A DNA stretch of 64,000 nucleotides from JABDMH01 sp965223165 (GTDB lineage Bacteria > Bacteroidota > Bacteroidia > Chitinophagales > Saprospiraceae), in assembly GCA_965223165.1 (NCBI GenBank), contig CBDCVQ010000003.1:186001-250000 (forward strand). The letters run 5' to 3'. The translations under genes were made by a program, and so were the position numbers. Positions 33,141-41,574 of the stretch are shown here, piece by piece. Below the pieces are notes generated by a model. It ran no database searches. It was not told where the DNA came from and saw only the letters and a list, made by a program, of their open reading frames with translations. Position 1 is the stretch's first letter. Each line of letters begins with the position of its first letter.

Positions 33141-35522
33141 ATGAGACCTCCCGGGATCGTTCTGGCGATCATCACCATCGCATATTTTTACGTCCTCAAC
33201 ACCTCGATAAAAACCGCAGAGGCATCTCTGCCGCCCATCGGTGCCTTCTTCAATCCGTTTTCGGGCTTCTGGCAAAATGCCGAGCCCCAAGCACTACCGG
33301 CTAAAACAAAGGTGGCTGCCGATATGCAGGGTGCCACATCGGTCGTCTACGATCATCGACTGGTGCCCCACATTTTTGCCGAAAAAGAATTGGATCTCGC
33401 CTACGTCCAGGGATATCTCCATGCGGAAAACCGCCTGTGGCAAATGGACATGACGGCCAGACAGGCAAGCGGTCGACTCACGGAAGTCTTTGGAGAACGC
33501 CTGCTTCCCTTGGATCAAAGGAATCGCAACGTTGGTATGGCCTGGTCTGCAGAGCGGCACGCGGCATCCTGGAAATCGTGTGATGGCTATCCACTGCTCG
33601 AGGCCTATGTGGCCGGTGCCAATGCCTACATCGAGACCCTGACCGACCGAACCAAGCCGCTCGAGTACAAGCTTTTCAACTACGATCCTGAGCCCTGGTC
33701 CGCCTACAAGACGGCACTGGTCATGATGTCTATGAATCAGGTGCTTTGCTCCCGCAACGAGGATATTCAGGCCTCCAATACCCGAGAGGCCATCGGGGCC
33801 GAAGATTTTGATTACTTGTTTCCGCACTGGAATCCGAAGCAATCTCCCATCATTCCGGAGTCGGTCGAGTGGGATTTTGAAGGGGCCTCTTTCGAGCCCA
33901 TGGTGCCCACGATCAGCCGACAGGAGTCTAGCTACGAGAATACCCAGACGGAACACGTGGGGAGCAACAATTGGGCGGTCTCAGGCAAGCGGACCCGGTC
34001 GGGTCTCCCCATCCTTTGCAATGACCCACACCTGCAGCTCACGCTGCCCTCCATCTGGTACGAAATGCACCTCGTCGGACCCTATGAAAATGTCTATGGT
34101 GTCTCCCTGCCCGGCGTGCCCCAGGTCATCATCGGTTTCAATCATACCATCGCCTGGGGCCAGACGAATGTGGGCATTGATGTCAGTGATTTCTATCGGG
34201 TGGAATGGACCGATGAAGCCAAGACCAAGTATCGCTTGGACGGCGAGGAGATGTCGGTAGAGCTCCGGGAAGAAACGTACATCGTAAAAGGAGCCGGGCA
34301 AGTAAAAGACACGGTCAAATACACGAGCTGGGGCCCGGTGTATAAGGACAGTGCCGAAAACCTGGCGCTACGGTGGTTACCACATGATCCGTCTGATCAC
34401 TGCGTGCTCAATGCCTTTGTCGGCCTCAATCGCGGAGAGGACTACGAGGACTATTTGCAGGCCATCGAAAGCTTTGAAAGTCCACCTCAAAATTTTGTCT
34501 TTGCCAGTGAGGCTGGAGACATCGCGCTCAAGGTCCAGGGGAGATTTCCGATCAAGGGCCCTGGTCAGGGAAGATTTGTGCAAGACGGCTCAAACTCGGA
34601 TGCCGCTTGGAAGGGCTATATCCCATTTCGAGAGACACCCCTCGTGAAGAATCCCGAGCGAGGCTACGTGTCAAGCGCCAATCAGCACTCCACCGACCAG
34701 AGCTACCCGTATGCATACACCGGCTACTTTGAGGACTACCGTGGTCGCACCCTCAACCAGGCGTTGGACCGTCTCACGGACGTGACCCCCGAAGACATGA
34801 TGGAGCTCCAACAGAGCACCTACAGCCTCCTGGCCGCAGAGCTGTTGCCCGTACTCAGCAGCTATGTTTCGGAGCCACTCAAGGCGACGGAGCAAAGATG
34901 GTTTGACGTGCTCCAAACTTGGGATTATCGATATGAAGCCGACCTGCAGGCGCCCATCGTTTTTGATCTTTGGCGCCGGTACTTTGAGGAGTTGACCTGG
35001 GATGAACTATCAGACGAACTCCTGCAACCTGAGACTTGGCGCACGGTGGCCTTGGCCGAGGAGGAACCTCAGTACACCTACTTTGACCAGGTGGAGACCG
35101 AGCCCGTGGAGACCGCTTATGACATTGCCCTGCTGAGCTTCCAACGGGCGGTCACCAAAATGGACTCTCTGATCGCCGACGACCCCGACCTGACCTTGGC
35201 TCAGCACCGATCGATCGGCATCCCACATCTGAGTCGCATCCCGGCTTTTTCCGAAAACAACCTAACGATCGGTGGAAACTCCTCCGCGCTAAACGCCATC
35301 TCTCGCAACAATGCACCTTCCTGGCGGATGGTAGTGGCACTAGGGGAGCGGCCCAAGGCCTGGGGGGTCTACCCCGGAGGCCAGTCGGGCAATCCGGGCA
35401 GTCCGTATTACAAGACCGGCATCAAGCCGTGGATGGCTGGTGAGTATTACAAGCTGGCCTTGGTCGACACGCCCGAGCAGTTGGCCGATCAGACCCTACA
35501 AACAAAGACTTTTGGACGATGA
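33141..35522 (+). CDS. Penicillin acylase family protein (Ntn hydrolase)
   Basis: S45-type amidase made as a precursor that self-cleaves into alpha and beta chains. The 793 residues begin with a hydrophobic N-terminus (IVLAIITIAYFYVL) acting as signal or anchor. The conserved block AYVQGYLHAENRLWQMD lies at ~87-104, and the predicted autocleavage/nucleophile Ser275 is in HVGSNNWAV. The beta chain then shows NDPHLQLTLPSIWYEMHL and the C-terminal GGQSGNPGSPYY. Physiological substrates may be N-acyl-homoserine lactones, penicillin-like amides or other acyl amides; sequence does not decide. It overlaps the next small membrane gene by 4 nt. Confidence 0.92.
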   Translation: MRPPGIVLAIITIAYFYVLNTSIKTAEASLPPIGAFFNPFSGFWQNAEPQALPAKTKVAADMQGATSVVYDHRLVPHIFAEKELDLAYVQGYLHAENRLWQMDMTARQASGRLTEVFGERLLPLDQRNRNVGMAWSAERHAASWKSCDGYPLLEAYVAGANAYIETLTDRTKPLEYKLFNYDPEPWSAYKTALVMMSMNQVLCSRNEDIQASNTREAIGAEDFDYLFPHWNPKQSPIIPESVEWDFEGASFEPMVPTISRQESSYENTQTEHVGSNNWAVSGKRTRSGLPILCNDPHLQLTLPSIWYEMHLVGPYENVYGVSLPGVPQVIIGFNHTIAWGQTNVGIDVSDFYRVEWTDEAKTKYRLDGEEMSVELREETYIVKGAGQVKDTVKYTSWGPVYKDSAENLALRWLPHDPSDHCVLNAFVGLNRGEDYEDYLQAIESFESPPQNFVFASEAGDIALKVQGRFPIKGPGQGRFVQDGSNSDAAWKGYIPFRETPLVKNPERGYVSSANQHSTDQSYPYAYTGYFEDYRGRTLNQALDRLTDVTPEDMMELQQSTYSLLAAELLPVLSSYVSEPLKATEQRWFDVLQTWDYRYEADLQAPIVFDLWRRYFEELTWDELSDELLQPETWRTVALAEEEPQYTYFDQVETEPVETAYDIALLSFQRAVTKMDSLIADDPDLTLAQHRSIGIPHLSRIPAFSENNLTIGGNSSALNAISRNNAPSWRMVVALGERPKAWGVYPGGQSGNPGSPYYKTGIKPWMAGEYYKLALVDTPEQLADQTLQTKTFGR

Positions 35523-35863
35523 AAGATCTTCTCCTAGCTGCTGGCATGACTCTTCTTGCCTTTGTACTATCCTGGTTTGGACATTGGATGCTGGGCTATG
35601 CGGCGTGCCTGCTGCTGCTACTTTGGGAATCCCCTCGTCCCTGGCGTGCGGCACTCGTGGGCTTGGTCGTATTTGCCGTTGTGTGGGGCGGCACAGCCGG
35701 CTGGATCGATGCCAGAAACGGCAGTCTATTGTCCCGTCAAATAGGCAACCTCTTTGGAGGGCTGTCTCCTGCCCTCATGATTGTAGTATCTGCCTTAATC
35801 GGAGGAATCGGAGGTGCGCTGGTGTGTGGCACGCTCGGGGCCTTCTTACAACCAAAAAGATGA
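35519..35863 (+). CDS. Small membrane protein of unknown function
   Basis: A 114-residue protein with about four hydrophobic segments: MTLLAFVLSWFGHWMLGYAA, WRAALVGLVVFAVVWGG, ALMIVVSALIGGIGGALV, and a C-terminal GTLGAFL. No recognised domain. Its ATG overlaps the penicillin acylase stop (ATGA), so the two are translationally coupled and probably function in the same envelope compartment. Such small membrane partners are frequent in Bacteroidota and rarely characterised. Confidence 0.7.
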   Translation: MKDLLLAAGMTLLAFVLSWFGHWMLGYAACLLLLLWESPRPWRAALVGLVVFAVVWGGTAGWIDARNGSLLSRQIGNLFGGLSPALMIVVSALIGGIGGALVCGTLGAFLQPKR

Positions 35864-35983
35864 GGCCTTGGTCTAGAAAACTCTGCATCCGGTGAACAAA
35901 CAATTAGTATTCGATCGTTTATGATAGGTAGTCTGGACATGAATCTATCGACCCGTAACAAAGCACCATTTCGATCACACTAG

Positions 35984-36388
35984 ATGGTTCAAATGAGAAA
36001 CGAAGAAGAAAACTATCTGCGAGCGCAAAAGAAGGTGGCGAAGATGAAGAAATTTTATCAGCACCTCACTTCTTGGATATTCACCAGCATCTTCCTATTC
36101 GTCCTCTTCTTCTTCCTTCGTATGCCGATCTGGATCACTTTTGTGGTCGTGGCCGGCTGGGGCATTGGCATTGCCAGCGAGGCCATCGAGGTCTTTGGTT
36201 TTCCGGGTGTCGATCGCGACTGGGAAGAGCGCAAGATCCGGGAAGAGATGGAGCGTATGAACCCCGATCGGGATCACGAGCGCGACGACTACGATGACAA
36301 CATTTTTGATCACAGTGAAGACGATGAGCTAGAGCTCAAGCCCCCGCAGAAGGTGCGTCGGAACTGGAACGAATCCGATTTTGTCTAG
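35984..36388 (+). CDS. 2TM-domain protein with acidic C-terminus
   Basis: A 134-residue protein with an N-terminal basic helix (NYLRAQKKVAKMKKFYQHLTS), two adjacent membrane helices (~24-65, including IFTSIFLFVLFFFL and ITFVVVAGWGIGIA) and a charged cytoplasmic tail rich in Asp/Glu/Arg. This matches the 2TM domain family often fused to LytTR or histidine-kinase domains in Bacteroidota; here it stands alone. Function unknown. An alternative start three codons later exists. A hairpin follows at 36421. Confidence 0.8.
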   Translation: MVQMRNEEENYLRAQKKVAKMKKFYQHLTSWIFTSIFLFVLFFFLRMPIWITFVVVAGWGIGIASEAIEVFGFPGVDRDWEERKIREEMERMNPDRDHERDDYDDNIFDHSEDDELELKPPQKVRRNWNESDFV

Positions 36389-36738
36389 GTGTTTGCAAGG
36401 GCCCTTAGTAGCTCGCGAATAGCCCTGCTTGGAGCGGTCGTCTGCAGGGCTTCCGACGACATATAATCTTTGCATTTGTTGCTCTACTTTCAGTATTTTA
36501 TCTATATTTAATTTCAGTAACACTAGAAGGGGAAATTGCATTTCAACGGACTTTTGAAGTAAATGAGGCCATCCCGAAAAGAGCTAGCAATTTCTCCTTC
36601 TTTGCTTTGATAAATCTCAAGTAGTAAGACGGGTCTCACGGCAAGATTGGCTGGTCATGAGGCTCTTCCCGCAGGCTTATTCTACATTCACTGTTTCGAG
36701 GCTGGACCCAACCGTACGCTACATCTAGAGGATAGCTA
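36389..36738. other. Gene-free region with one terminator-like hairpin
   Basis: No gene is seen in 350 bp between the 2TM gene and the ion channel gene. AGCCCTGC (36421-36428) pairs perfectly with GCAGGGCT (36444-36451) across a 15-nt loop, 33 nt after the 2TM stop; no T run follows. The remainder is AT-rich without a clear TAnnTTTG element, though the sequence around 36470 is of that type with one extra base. Confidence 0.6.
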
Positions 36739-37569
36739 ATGGACGAGGAACAAAAGAAATTTGGCCCCGCTAGGGAACGGATTTACGAAATCATCTTTGA
36801 GGCGGATACGCCGGCTGGGAAGTTCTTTGACGTAGCGCTATTACTCTTCATTCTGGCGAGTGTCATCACGGTCATTTTGGAGAGTGTACCCATCTTGCAT
36901 GACAATTATCTCACCCTCTTCCTCACCTTGGAATGGCTCTTTACGATCTTCTTCACGATCGAGTATGTCTTGCGTCTGTATAGTGTCTATCGACCCATCA
37001 AATACGCCACCAGCTTCTTTGGTATCATTGACCTGCTGGCTATCTTACCCACCTATCTCAGCATCTTTGTCGTCGGCTCCCAGTCGCTGATAGCCATTCG
37101 GGCTTTGCGCCTCCTTCGGGTGTTTCGGATCTTCAAGTTGGGGTCACTCATGCGGCAGGGCAACATGATCATGCTGGCTATGCGAAGGAGTAGAGGCAAG
37201 ATCATTGTCTTTCTCTACTTCATTCTTGTCATGGTCATCATTATCGGATCAGTGATGTACTTTGTAGAGGGCAGGGCAGGATCCGGCTTTGACAGCATTC
37301 CGCGGAGTATCTACTGGGCCATTGTCACCCTCACTACTGTAGGCTATGGAGATATCACTCCGGCCACGAACGTAGGCCAGTTCTTGTCTGCGATGGTGAT
37401 GATCATGGGATATGCCGTGATCGCCGTGCCGACGGGTATCGTATCTGCGGAGGTGATCAATGCAGATAAAAAAGTCAACTGCCAAGCCTGCCCACACTGT
37501 AGTAAGGAGGGACATGATGATGACGCCACCTACTGCAAATATTGCGGCGAACACCTAGGCAACGAATAG
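36739..37569 (+). CDS. Voltage-gated-type K+ channel with C-terminal zinc ribbon
   Basis: Six-helix ion transporter of 276 residues. S1-S3 span roughly 30-110. S4 carries regularly spaced positive charges (R121, R124, R127, R130, K133 in IRALRLLRVFRIFKLG). The pore loop has the K+ selectivity filter TVGYGD (200-205), then S6. The C-terminus after about 245 holds C248, C251, C254, C266 and C269, with two CxxC pairs that should bind zinc. It is convergent with the DoxX gene, with only 15 bp between stops. The ribbon's role is unknown; it might mediate tetramer contacts or sensing. Confidence 0.9.
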   Translation: MDEEQKKFGPARERIYEIIFEADTPAGKFFDVALLLFILASVITVILESVPILHDNYLTLFLTLEWLFTIFFTIEYVLRLYSVYRPIKYATSFFGIIDLLAILPTYLSIFVVGSQSLIAIRALRLLRVFRIFKLGSLMRQGNMIMLAMRRSRGKIIVFLYFILVMVIIIGSVMYFVEGRAGSGFDSIPRSIYWAIVTLTTVGYGDITPATNVGQFLSAMVMIMGYAVIAVPTGIVSAEVINADKKVNCQACPHCSKEGHDDDATYCKYCGEHLGNE

Positions 37570-37584
37570 CGTCACCTTCCTGCT

Positions 37585-38010
37585 TTATCGAAACCGCTTG
37601 GGCACCTTGGTATTGGCCAGGAGTGTCCGGATGCTGTACTTGCCACTGCCGTTGACATATACCAGCAGGAGTCCGCCAATGATGGCAATGTTCTTCATAA
37701 ACATGATGGCATTGATCCGGCGAACCGGCTCATCGTCATTCCAAAACGAATAGACAATAAAAGTCACCGGTATCCAATACACCAACAGAAGTGCCACACC
37801 GAATGCTGACCGATATCCGATCAACAAGAGTACCCCTCCCAAGATCAACAAAAAGATGGCGCCAATGAGTAGTAGGTCCTGTTGAAAATGGATGCCATAC
37901 TCACTCATGGTTTCCTTGGTGTTCTTGAAATACCAGATGGAATCCACCGCTTCGTAGATGAAGATGAAGGACAGGAAAATCCTGCCCACGAGATCAAGAA
38001 TGTCCTTCAT
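37585..38010 (-). CDS. DoxX-family membrane protein
   Basis: A 141-residue protein with four predicted membrane helices. The N-terminal RIFLSFIFIYEAVDSIWYFKN and the central LLLIGAIFLLILGGVLLLIGYRSAFGVALLL fit the DoxX/DoxD-like family of small quinone-related or redox-associated membrane proteins. The start overlaps the stop of the FAD dehydrogenase gene by 4 nt, suggesting co-translation with that oxidoreductase. The precise role is unknown. Confidence 0.8.
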   Translation of the reverse strand: MKDILDLVGRIFLSFIFIYEAVDSIWYFKNTKETMSEYGIHFQQDLLLIGAIFLLILGGVLLLIGYRSAFGVALLLVYWIPVTFIVYSFWNDDEPVRRINAIMFMKNIAIIGGLLLVYVNGSGKYSIRTLLANTKVPKRFR

Positions 38011-39590
38011 GTATTCACATTTAGCTTGGTCTGGACAGCCCTTGCCACTCTTTGTCCGTCGAGTGCTGCAGATACAATACCGCCAGCATAGCCTGCCCCC
38101 TCACCGGAAGGAAACAAACCAGACACGGACGGATGTTCCAATGTCAACGGATCTCGATGAATGCGTATGGGCGAGCTTGTTCGGCTTTCCACTCCAACCA
38201 AAACGGCGTTTTCGTCAAGATACCCTCGCATCTGCTTTCCAAATACCCTTAGCCCGGCTGCCAGGGGGTGCGCAAGCACGCTGGGTAGCAACTCGTGTAG
38301 CGGACTGGATTGCAGTCCTGGAATATACGAAGTTCCCGGTAGGTCACTGCTGCTGACACCGTCCAGAAAATCCAGCAGACGTTGAGCCGGAGCACGCATA
38401 CTTTGGTCGCCTGCCTCAAAAAGATTTCTCTCCACATCTTGCTGCATCCCCAATCCACCCATGGATCCCTGGTACCCCAGGGATGTCCATTCTTTGGGTC
38501 CTAGGGATACGACCATACCCGAATTGGCGTAAGGAGAATCCCGTCGCGACAAGGACATACCGTTGACTACTATTTCACCGGGAGCGGTTGCCGCCGGTAC
38601 GATCAATCCGCCCGGGCACATGCAAAAGGAGAAAACACCCCGACCACCTATCTGACAACTCAGTCGATAATCTGCGGCCGGCAAATTGGGATGTCTCGGA
38701 TCTTGTCCGTACTGAATCCGATCTATCAGGGATTGTGGGTGCTCGGTGCGCAACCCCATAGCATAGGGCTTCGCCTCAAAGGATACGCCTCGATCCTGCA
38801 GCAGTTGATAGATGTCCCTGGCGGAATGTCCCGTCGCAAGGATAAGAGCTCCGGCCTCATGCGCTGATCCGTCTTGCGTCAAAGCGCCCATCACGCTCCC
38901 TCCCCGGATCATAAGGTCTGTGACCCGCTGCCCGAAATGCACCTCTCCTCCATGGTCGAGGATACGCTGCCTAATATTGGCAATGATCTTGGGCAATTTG
39001 TTGGAACCAATGTGTGGGTGCGCATCCATGGTGATGGCGGATTTGGCCCCGTGCTCCACCAAAACTTCTAGCACGGTTCGGACATCACCCCGCTTCTTGG
39101 CCCGGGTGTAGAGCTTGCCGTCCGAGTAGGTGCCTGCTCCACCTTCTCCAAAGCAATAGTTTGAATCGGGATTGACCACCCCCTCCTGCTGAATATTGCG
39201 CAGGTCTCGCCGACGCTGCTGTACGTCTTTGCCCCGCTCGAGGATGATGGGTTTCAGCCCCAGCCGCAAGCACTCCAAGGCGGCAAAGAGGCCTGCAGGT
39301 CCCGCGCCAACGATGACGACCGGCGGAGAGTCCGACACATCCAGATATTCCTCGCTGTGCAATTTTCCTTGGGCCACCGGGGGATCACCCTGCAGCCGAA
39401 GTTCGACCCGTAGCCGGAATGTGGGCTCCCGTCTGGCATCAATGGATCGCCGCAAAATCCGGAGGGACACGACATCCGTATCCGTCACGCCGGCCTTGCG
39501 GCAAGCTTTTGCTCGTACGACCGCAGGCTGGTCCATCTCAGTGGGAGGAATGGAGATATCTACAAGCTTAGGCATCTGGCAACGATTCAA
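38007..39590 (-). CDS. FAD-dependent dehydrogenase (COG2509-type)
   Basis: Flavoprotein of 527 residues. An N-terminal domain of about 90 residues precedes the Rossmann dinucleotide site VVIVGAGPAGLFAALECLRLG (from ~92). GEGGAGTYSDGKLYTR and ILATGHSARDIYQLL follow, and the C-terminus has FPSGEGAGYAGGIVSAALDG. This pattern is typical of the widespread, poorly characterised FAD-dependent dehydrogenases annotated as NAD(FAD)-utilising. Substrate unknown. The gene overlaps both neighbours (DoxX, kdsA) by 4 nt, forming a kdsA-FAD-doxX transcription unit. Confidence 0.88.
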   Translation of the reverse strand: MNRCQMPKLVDISIPPTEMDQPAVVRAKACRKAGVTDTDVVSLRILRRSIDARREPTFRLRVELRLQGDPPVAQGKLHSEEYLDVSDSPPVVIVGAGPAGLFAALECLRLGLKPIILERGKDVQQRRRDLRNIQQEGVVNPDSNYCFGEGGAGTYSDGKLYTRAKKRGDVRTVLEVLVEHGAKSAITMDAHPHIGSNKLPKIIANIRQRILDHGGEVHFGQRVTDLMIRGGSVMGALTQDGSAHEAGALILATGHSARDIYQLLQDRGVSFEAKPYAMGLRTEHPQSLIDRIQYGQDPRHPNLPAADYRLSCQIGGRGVFSFCMCPGGLIVPAATAPGEIVVNGMSLSRRDSPYANSGMVVSLGPKEWTSLGYQGSMGGLGMQQDVERNLFEAGDQSMRAPAQRLLDFLDGVSSSDLPGTSYIPGLQSSPLHELLPSVLAHPLAAGLRVFGKQMRGYLDENAVLVGVESRTSSPIRIHRDPLTLEHPSVSGLFPSGEGAGYAGGIVSAALDGQRVARAVQTKLNVNT

Positions 39591-40402
39591 ACCACGGCAG
39601 CGCGGATCGCGAGCAGGGAGGCCAGGAGGGGCTCCAATTGGTCCAGCGGCAGCATGTTGGCTCCGTCCGACAGGGCTTGATCTGGCTGCGGATGTGTCTC
39701 GATGAAAATGCCGTCCACGCCAGCCGCGACGCCCGCTCGGGCCATCGTCGCAATGAGGGCAGGTTGGCCGCCTGTGACACCACTGGTCTGGTTGGGCCGC
39801 TGCAACGAATGGGTACAGTCAAAGATCAGCGGCGCCATGGCACGCATAATCGGAAAGCCCCGAAAATCGACCACCAGGTCTTGATAGCCGAAGGTTGTGC
39901 CCCGCTCCGTGATCATCACCTGATCATTGCCCGTGCTACGCACCTTCTCCGCCGCAAATCGCATGGCCTCCGGACTAAGAAACTGCCCCTTCTTGATATT
40001 GACCCACTTGCCCGAATGGCCCGCCGCCAGCAGCAGGGAAGTCTGACGACAGAGAAACGCCGGAATCTGAATCACATCCAAAAAATCAGCGGCCAATTCG
40101 ATGTCTTTTTCACAGTGAACATCCGACAGTATAGGCACCCCTAGCTCGGACCGCACTCGCTCCAAGATTTGTAGCGCTGCCCGATCGCCGATACCGGTAA
40201 AGGAGTCGATACTACTCCGATTTGCCTTGCGGTAAGACGCCTTGAAGACAAACGGGACGGCTAGGGTTTGACAGATGTCGGCGATGGAGCGGGCAATCTC
40301 AAGCGGCGATTGGGCATCTTCTATCACACAGGGGCCTGCGATGAGGACAAAGGCGCTGTCACTCCCTTTGGCCAGGCCCGGAATTTCTCTTAGATGCTTC
40401 AT
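39587..40402 (-). CDS. kdsA: 3-deoxy-8-phosphooctulonate (KDO-8-P) synthase
   Basis: Condenses phosphoenolpyruvate with arabinose-5-phosphate for KDO in the lipopolysaccharide core. The 271 residues show FVLIAGPCVIEDAQSPLEIA at the N-terminus, FKASYRKANRSSIDSF, the metal/substrate region SDVHCEKDIELAADFLDVIQ, and FDCTHSLQRPNQTSGVTGGQ. Length is near the E. coli enzyme (284). Its presence implies a Gram-negative outer membrane with KDO. The downstream FAD dehydrogenase gene overlaps its stop by 4 nt. Confidence 0.95.
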   Translation of the reverse strand: MKHLREIPGLAKGSDSAFVLIAGPCVIEDAQSPLEIARSIADICQTLAVPFVFKASYRKANRSSIDSFTGIGDRAALQILERVRSELGVPILSDVHCEKDIELAADFLDVIQIPAFLCRQTSLLLAAGHSGKWVNIKKGQFLSPEAMRFAAEKVRSTGNDQVMITERGTTFGYQDLVVDFRGFPIMRAMAPLIFDCTHSLQRPNQTSGVTGGQPALIATMARAGVAAGVDGIFIETHPQPDQALSDGANMLPLDQLEPLLASLLAIRAAVV

Positions 40403-40420
40403 ACCCTTAGCACAGTGGGA

Positions 40421-41434
40421 TTAGGGAAGTACCCAGGCGTGCTTATCAAATTCGCGCTTGGCCCAGCGCAGCACGGCGGCCTCTTGTTCACTGTCGCTAC
40501 AATCAAACTTGAGCCCCACCTTGGTGAGACGTACACCCTTGATCGTGACAGGATCGTATGTGGTGGCCTCGATCCGGTCAATCATGCGCTCCACATTACT
40601 CGACTGGGCGAAAGCGCCCACGATTATGATGCATTCTGTGATGACGGGCTGTACGGTCTGCACCGACGCATTCTCTGGCTCCCCTGGCAAGAAGTTGGGC
40701 CCGACTACCTTCTTTTTGATGGGGGGAGTGGCGGAGTCCCCTTCAATCGCACCCATGTTTAGCGTTCGCTCTGCCCGATCCTCCTTGATGTTGGTGATGA
40801 CCTCCTCCACATCGACGGGAGCCTCATCCTCCGGGGCGTTGCTACGCGTAAAAAACTGAAACGCCAAAAAGGTGATGAGCAGCAGCAACGCTCCGATGAT
40901 AAAACCCCAAGAGCGAGATCTGGCCTCCCGCGGTTGCAGCTCTGCACCCTCCACCCGCTCCCCGGCAGTCTTGCGGAGATCGTCAAAAACTTCTTGCTCG
41001 GAGGTGGTTAGGGCTTCCGGTAAAGTCACTTGTCGGAGCCCGAAAAAGCGATTGATGGCGATGTACTCTGCTGCAGGTTCAAAGAAGAGGCTGCCCCAGT
41101 TGTCCTGCTTGATCCAACCTATGTTGGGGAAAGTAAGAAATCCATTACCACGCAATTCATCCCGGAGCTCATCCATGAAGTTGCGTACCAGTGTCTGGGC
41201 CTCCTCCTCGTCGACGCGTGCGATCACCTCGACGATCTTCGTAAGCACCGGATCTAGTCGGCTTTCGTTGGCCGGGACAAAGTAGATCTCCTCCTTGGGA
41301 GCGATGAGGGTCTGTGTCGTCTCGTCGATCTCTGCCGGCCGATAGTTGATGCGCAACGTGCCAATACCCCTCAATAAGACGACCTTATTTTCGCTTAATA
41401 CTTTAGGGATATATAACTTAAGGGTCTGGCTCAT
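40421..41434 (-). CDS. HU-like (CCDC81-type) membrane protein with SPOR domain
   Basis: A 337-residue protein with three parts. Residues 1-120 resemble the tandem HU-like/CCDC81 domains found in Bacteroidota (LRGIGTLRINYRPAEI; GFLTFPNIGWIKQD). One membrane helix is at about 172-190 (WGFIIGALLLLITFLAFQFF). A Pro/Glu linker then leads to a C-terminal SPOR-like domain (~260-337, IIVGAFAQSSNVERMIDRIE), which typically binds denuded septal glycan strands. The HU-like part is cytoplasmic and the SPOR part periplasmic, so the protein could link chromosome or cytoskeleton to the division site. It lies 18 nt upstream of kdsA. Confidence 0.8.
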   Translation of the reverse strand: MSQTLKLYIPKVLSENKVVLLRGIGTLRINYRPAEIDETTQTLIAPKEEIYFVPANESRLDPVLTKIVEVIARVDEEEAQTLVRNFMDELRDELRGNGFLTFPNIGWIKQDNWGSLFFEPAAEYIAINRFFGLRQVTLPEALTTSEQEVFDDLRKTAGERVEGAELQPREARSRSWGFIIGALLLLITFLAFQFFTRSNAPEDEAPVDVEEVITNIKEDRAERTLNMGAIEGDSATPPIKKKVVGPNFLPGEPENASVQTVQPVITECIIIVGAFAQSSNVERMIDRIEATTYDPVTIKGVRLTKVGLKFDCSDSEQEAAVLRWAKREFDKHAWVLP

Positions 41435-41574
41435 TGGCAGTAATCAATCGGTGCAGTTTATCCTGGCCCAAGATAGCCAAAACTCTTTCGATCGGAGCAT
41501 GCTTACATTAAAAAAACTTATCAGATATTGGTCCATCCAGGACTGGTTTCTACTTGATTTAGAGCAATCTACAC

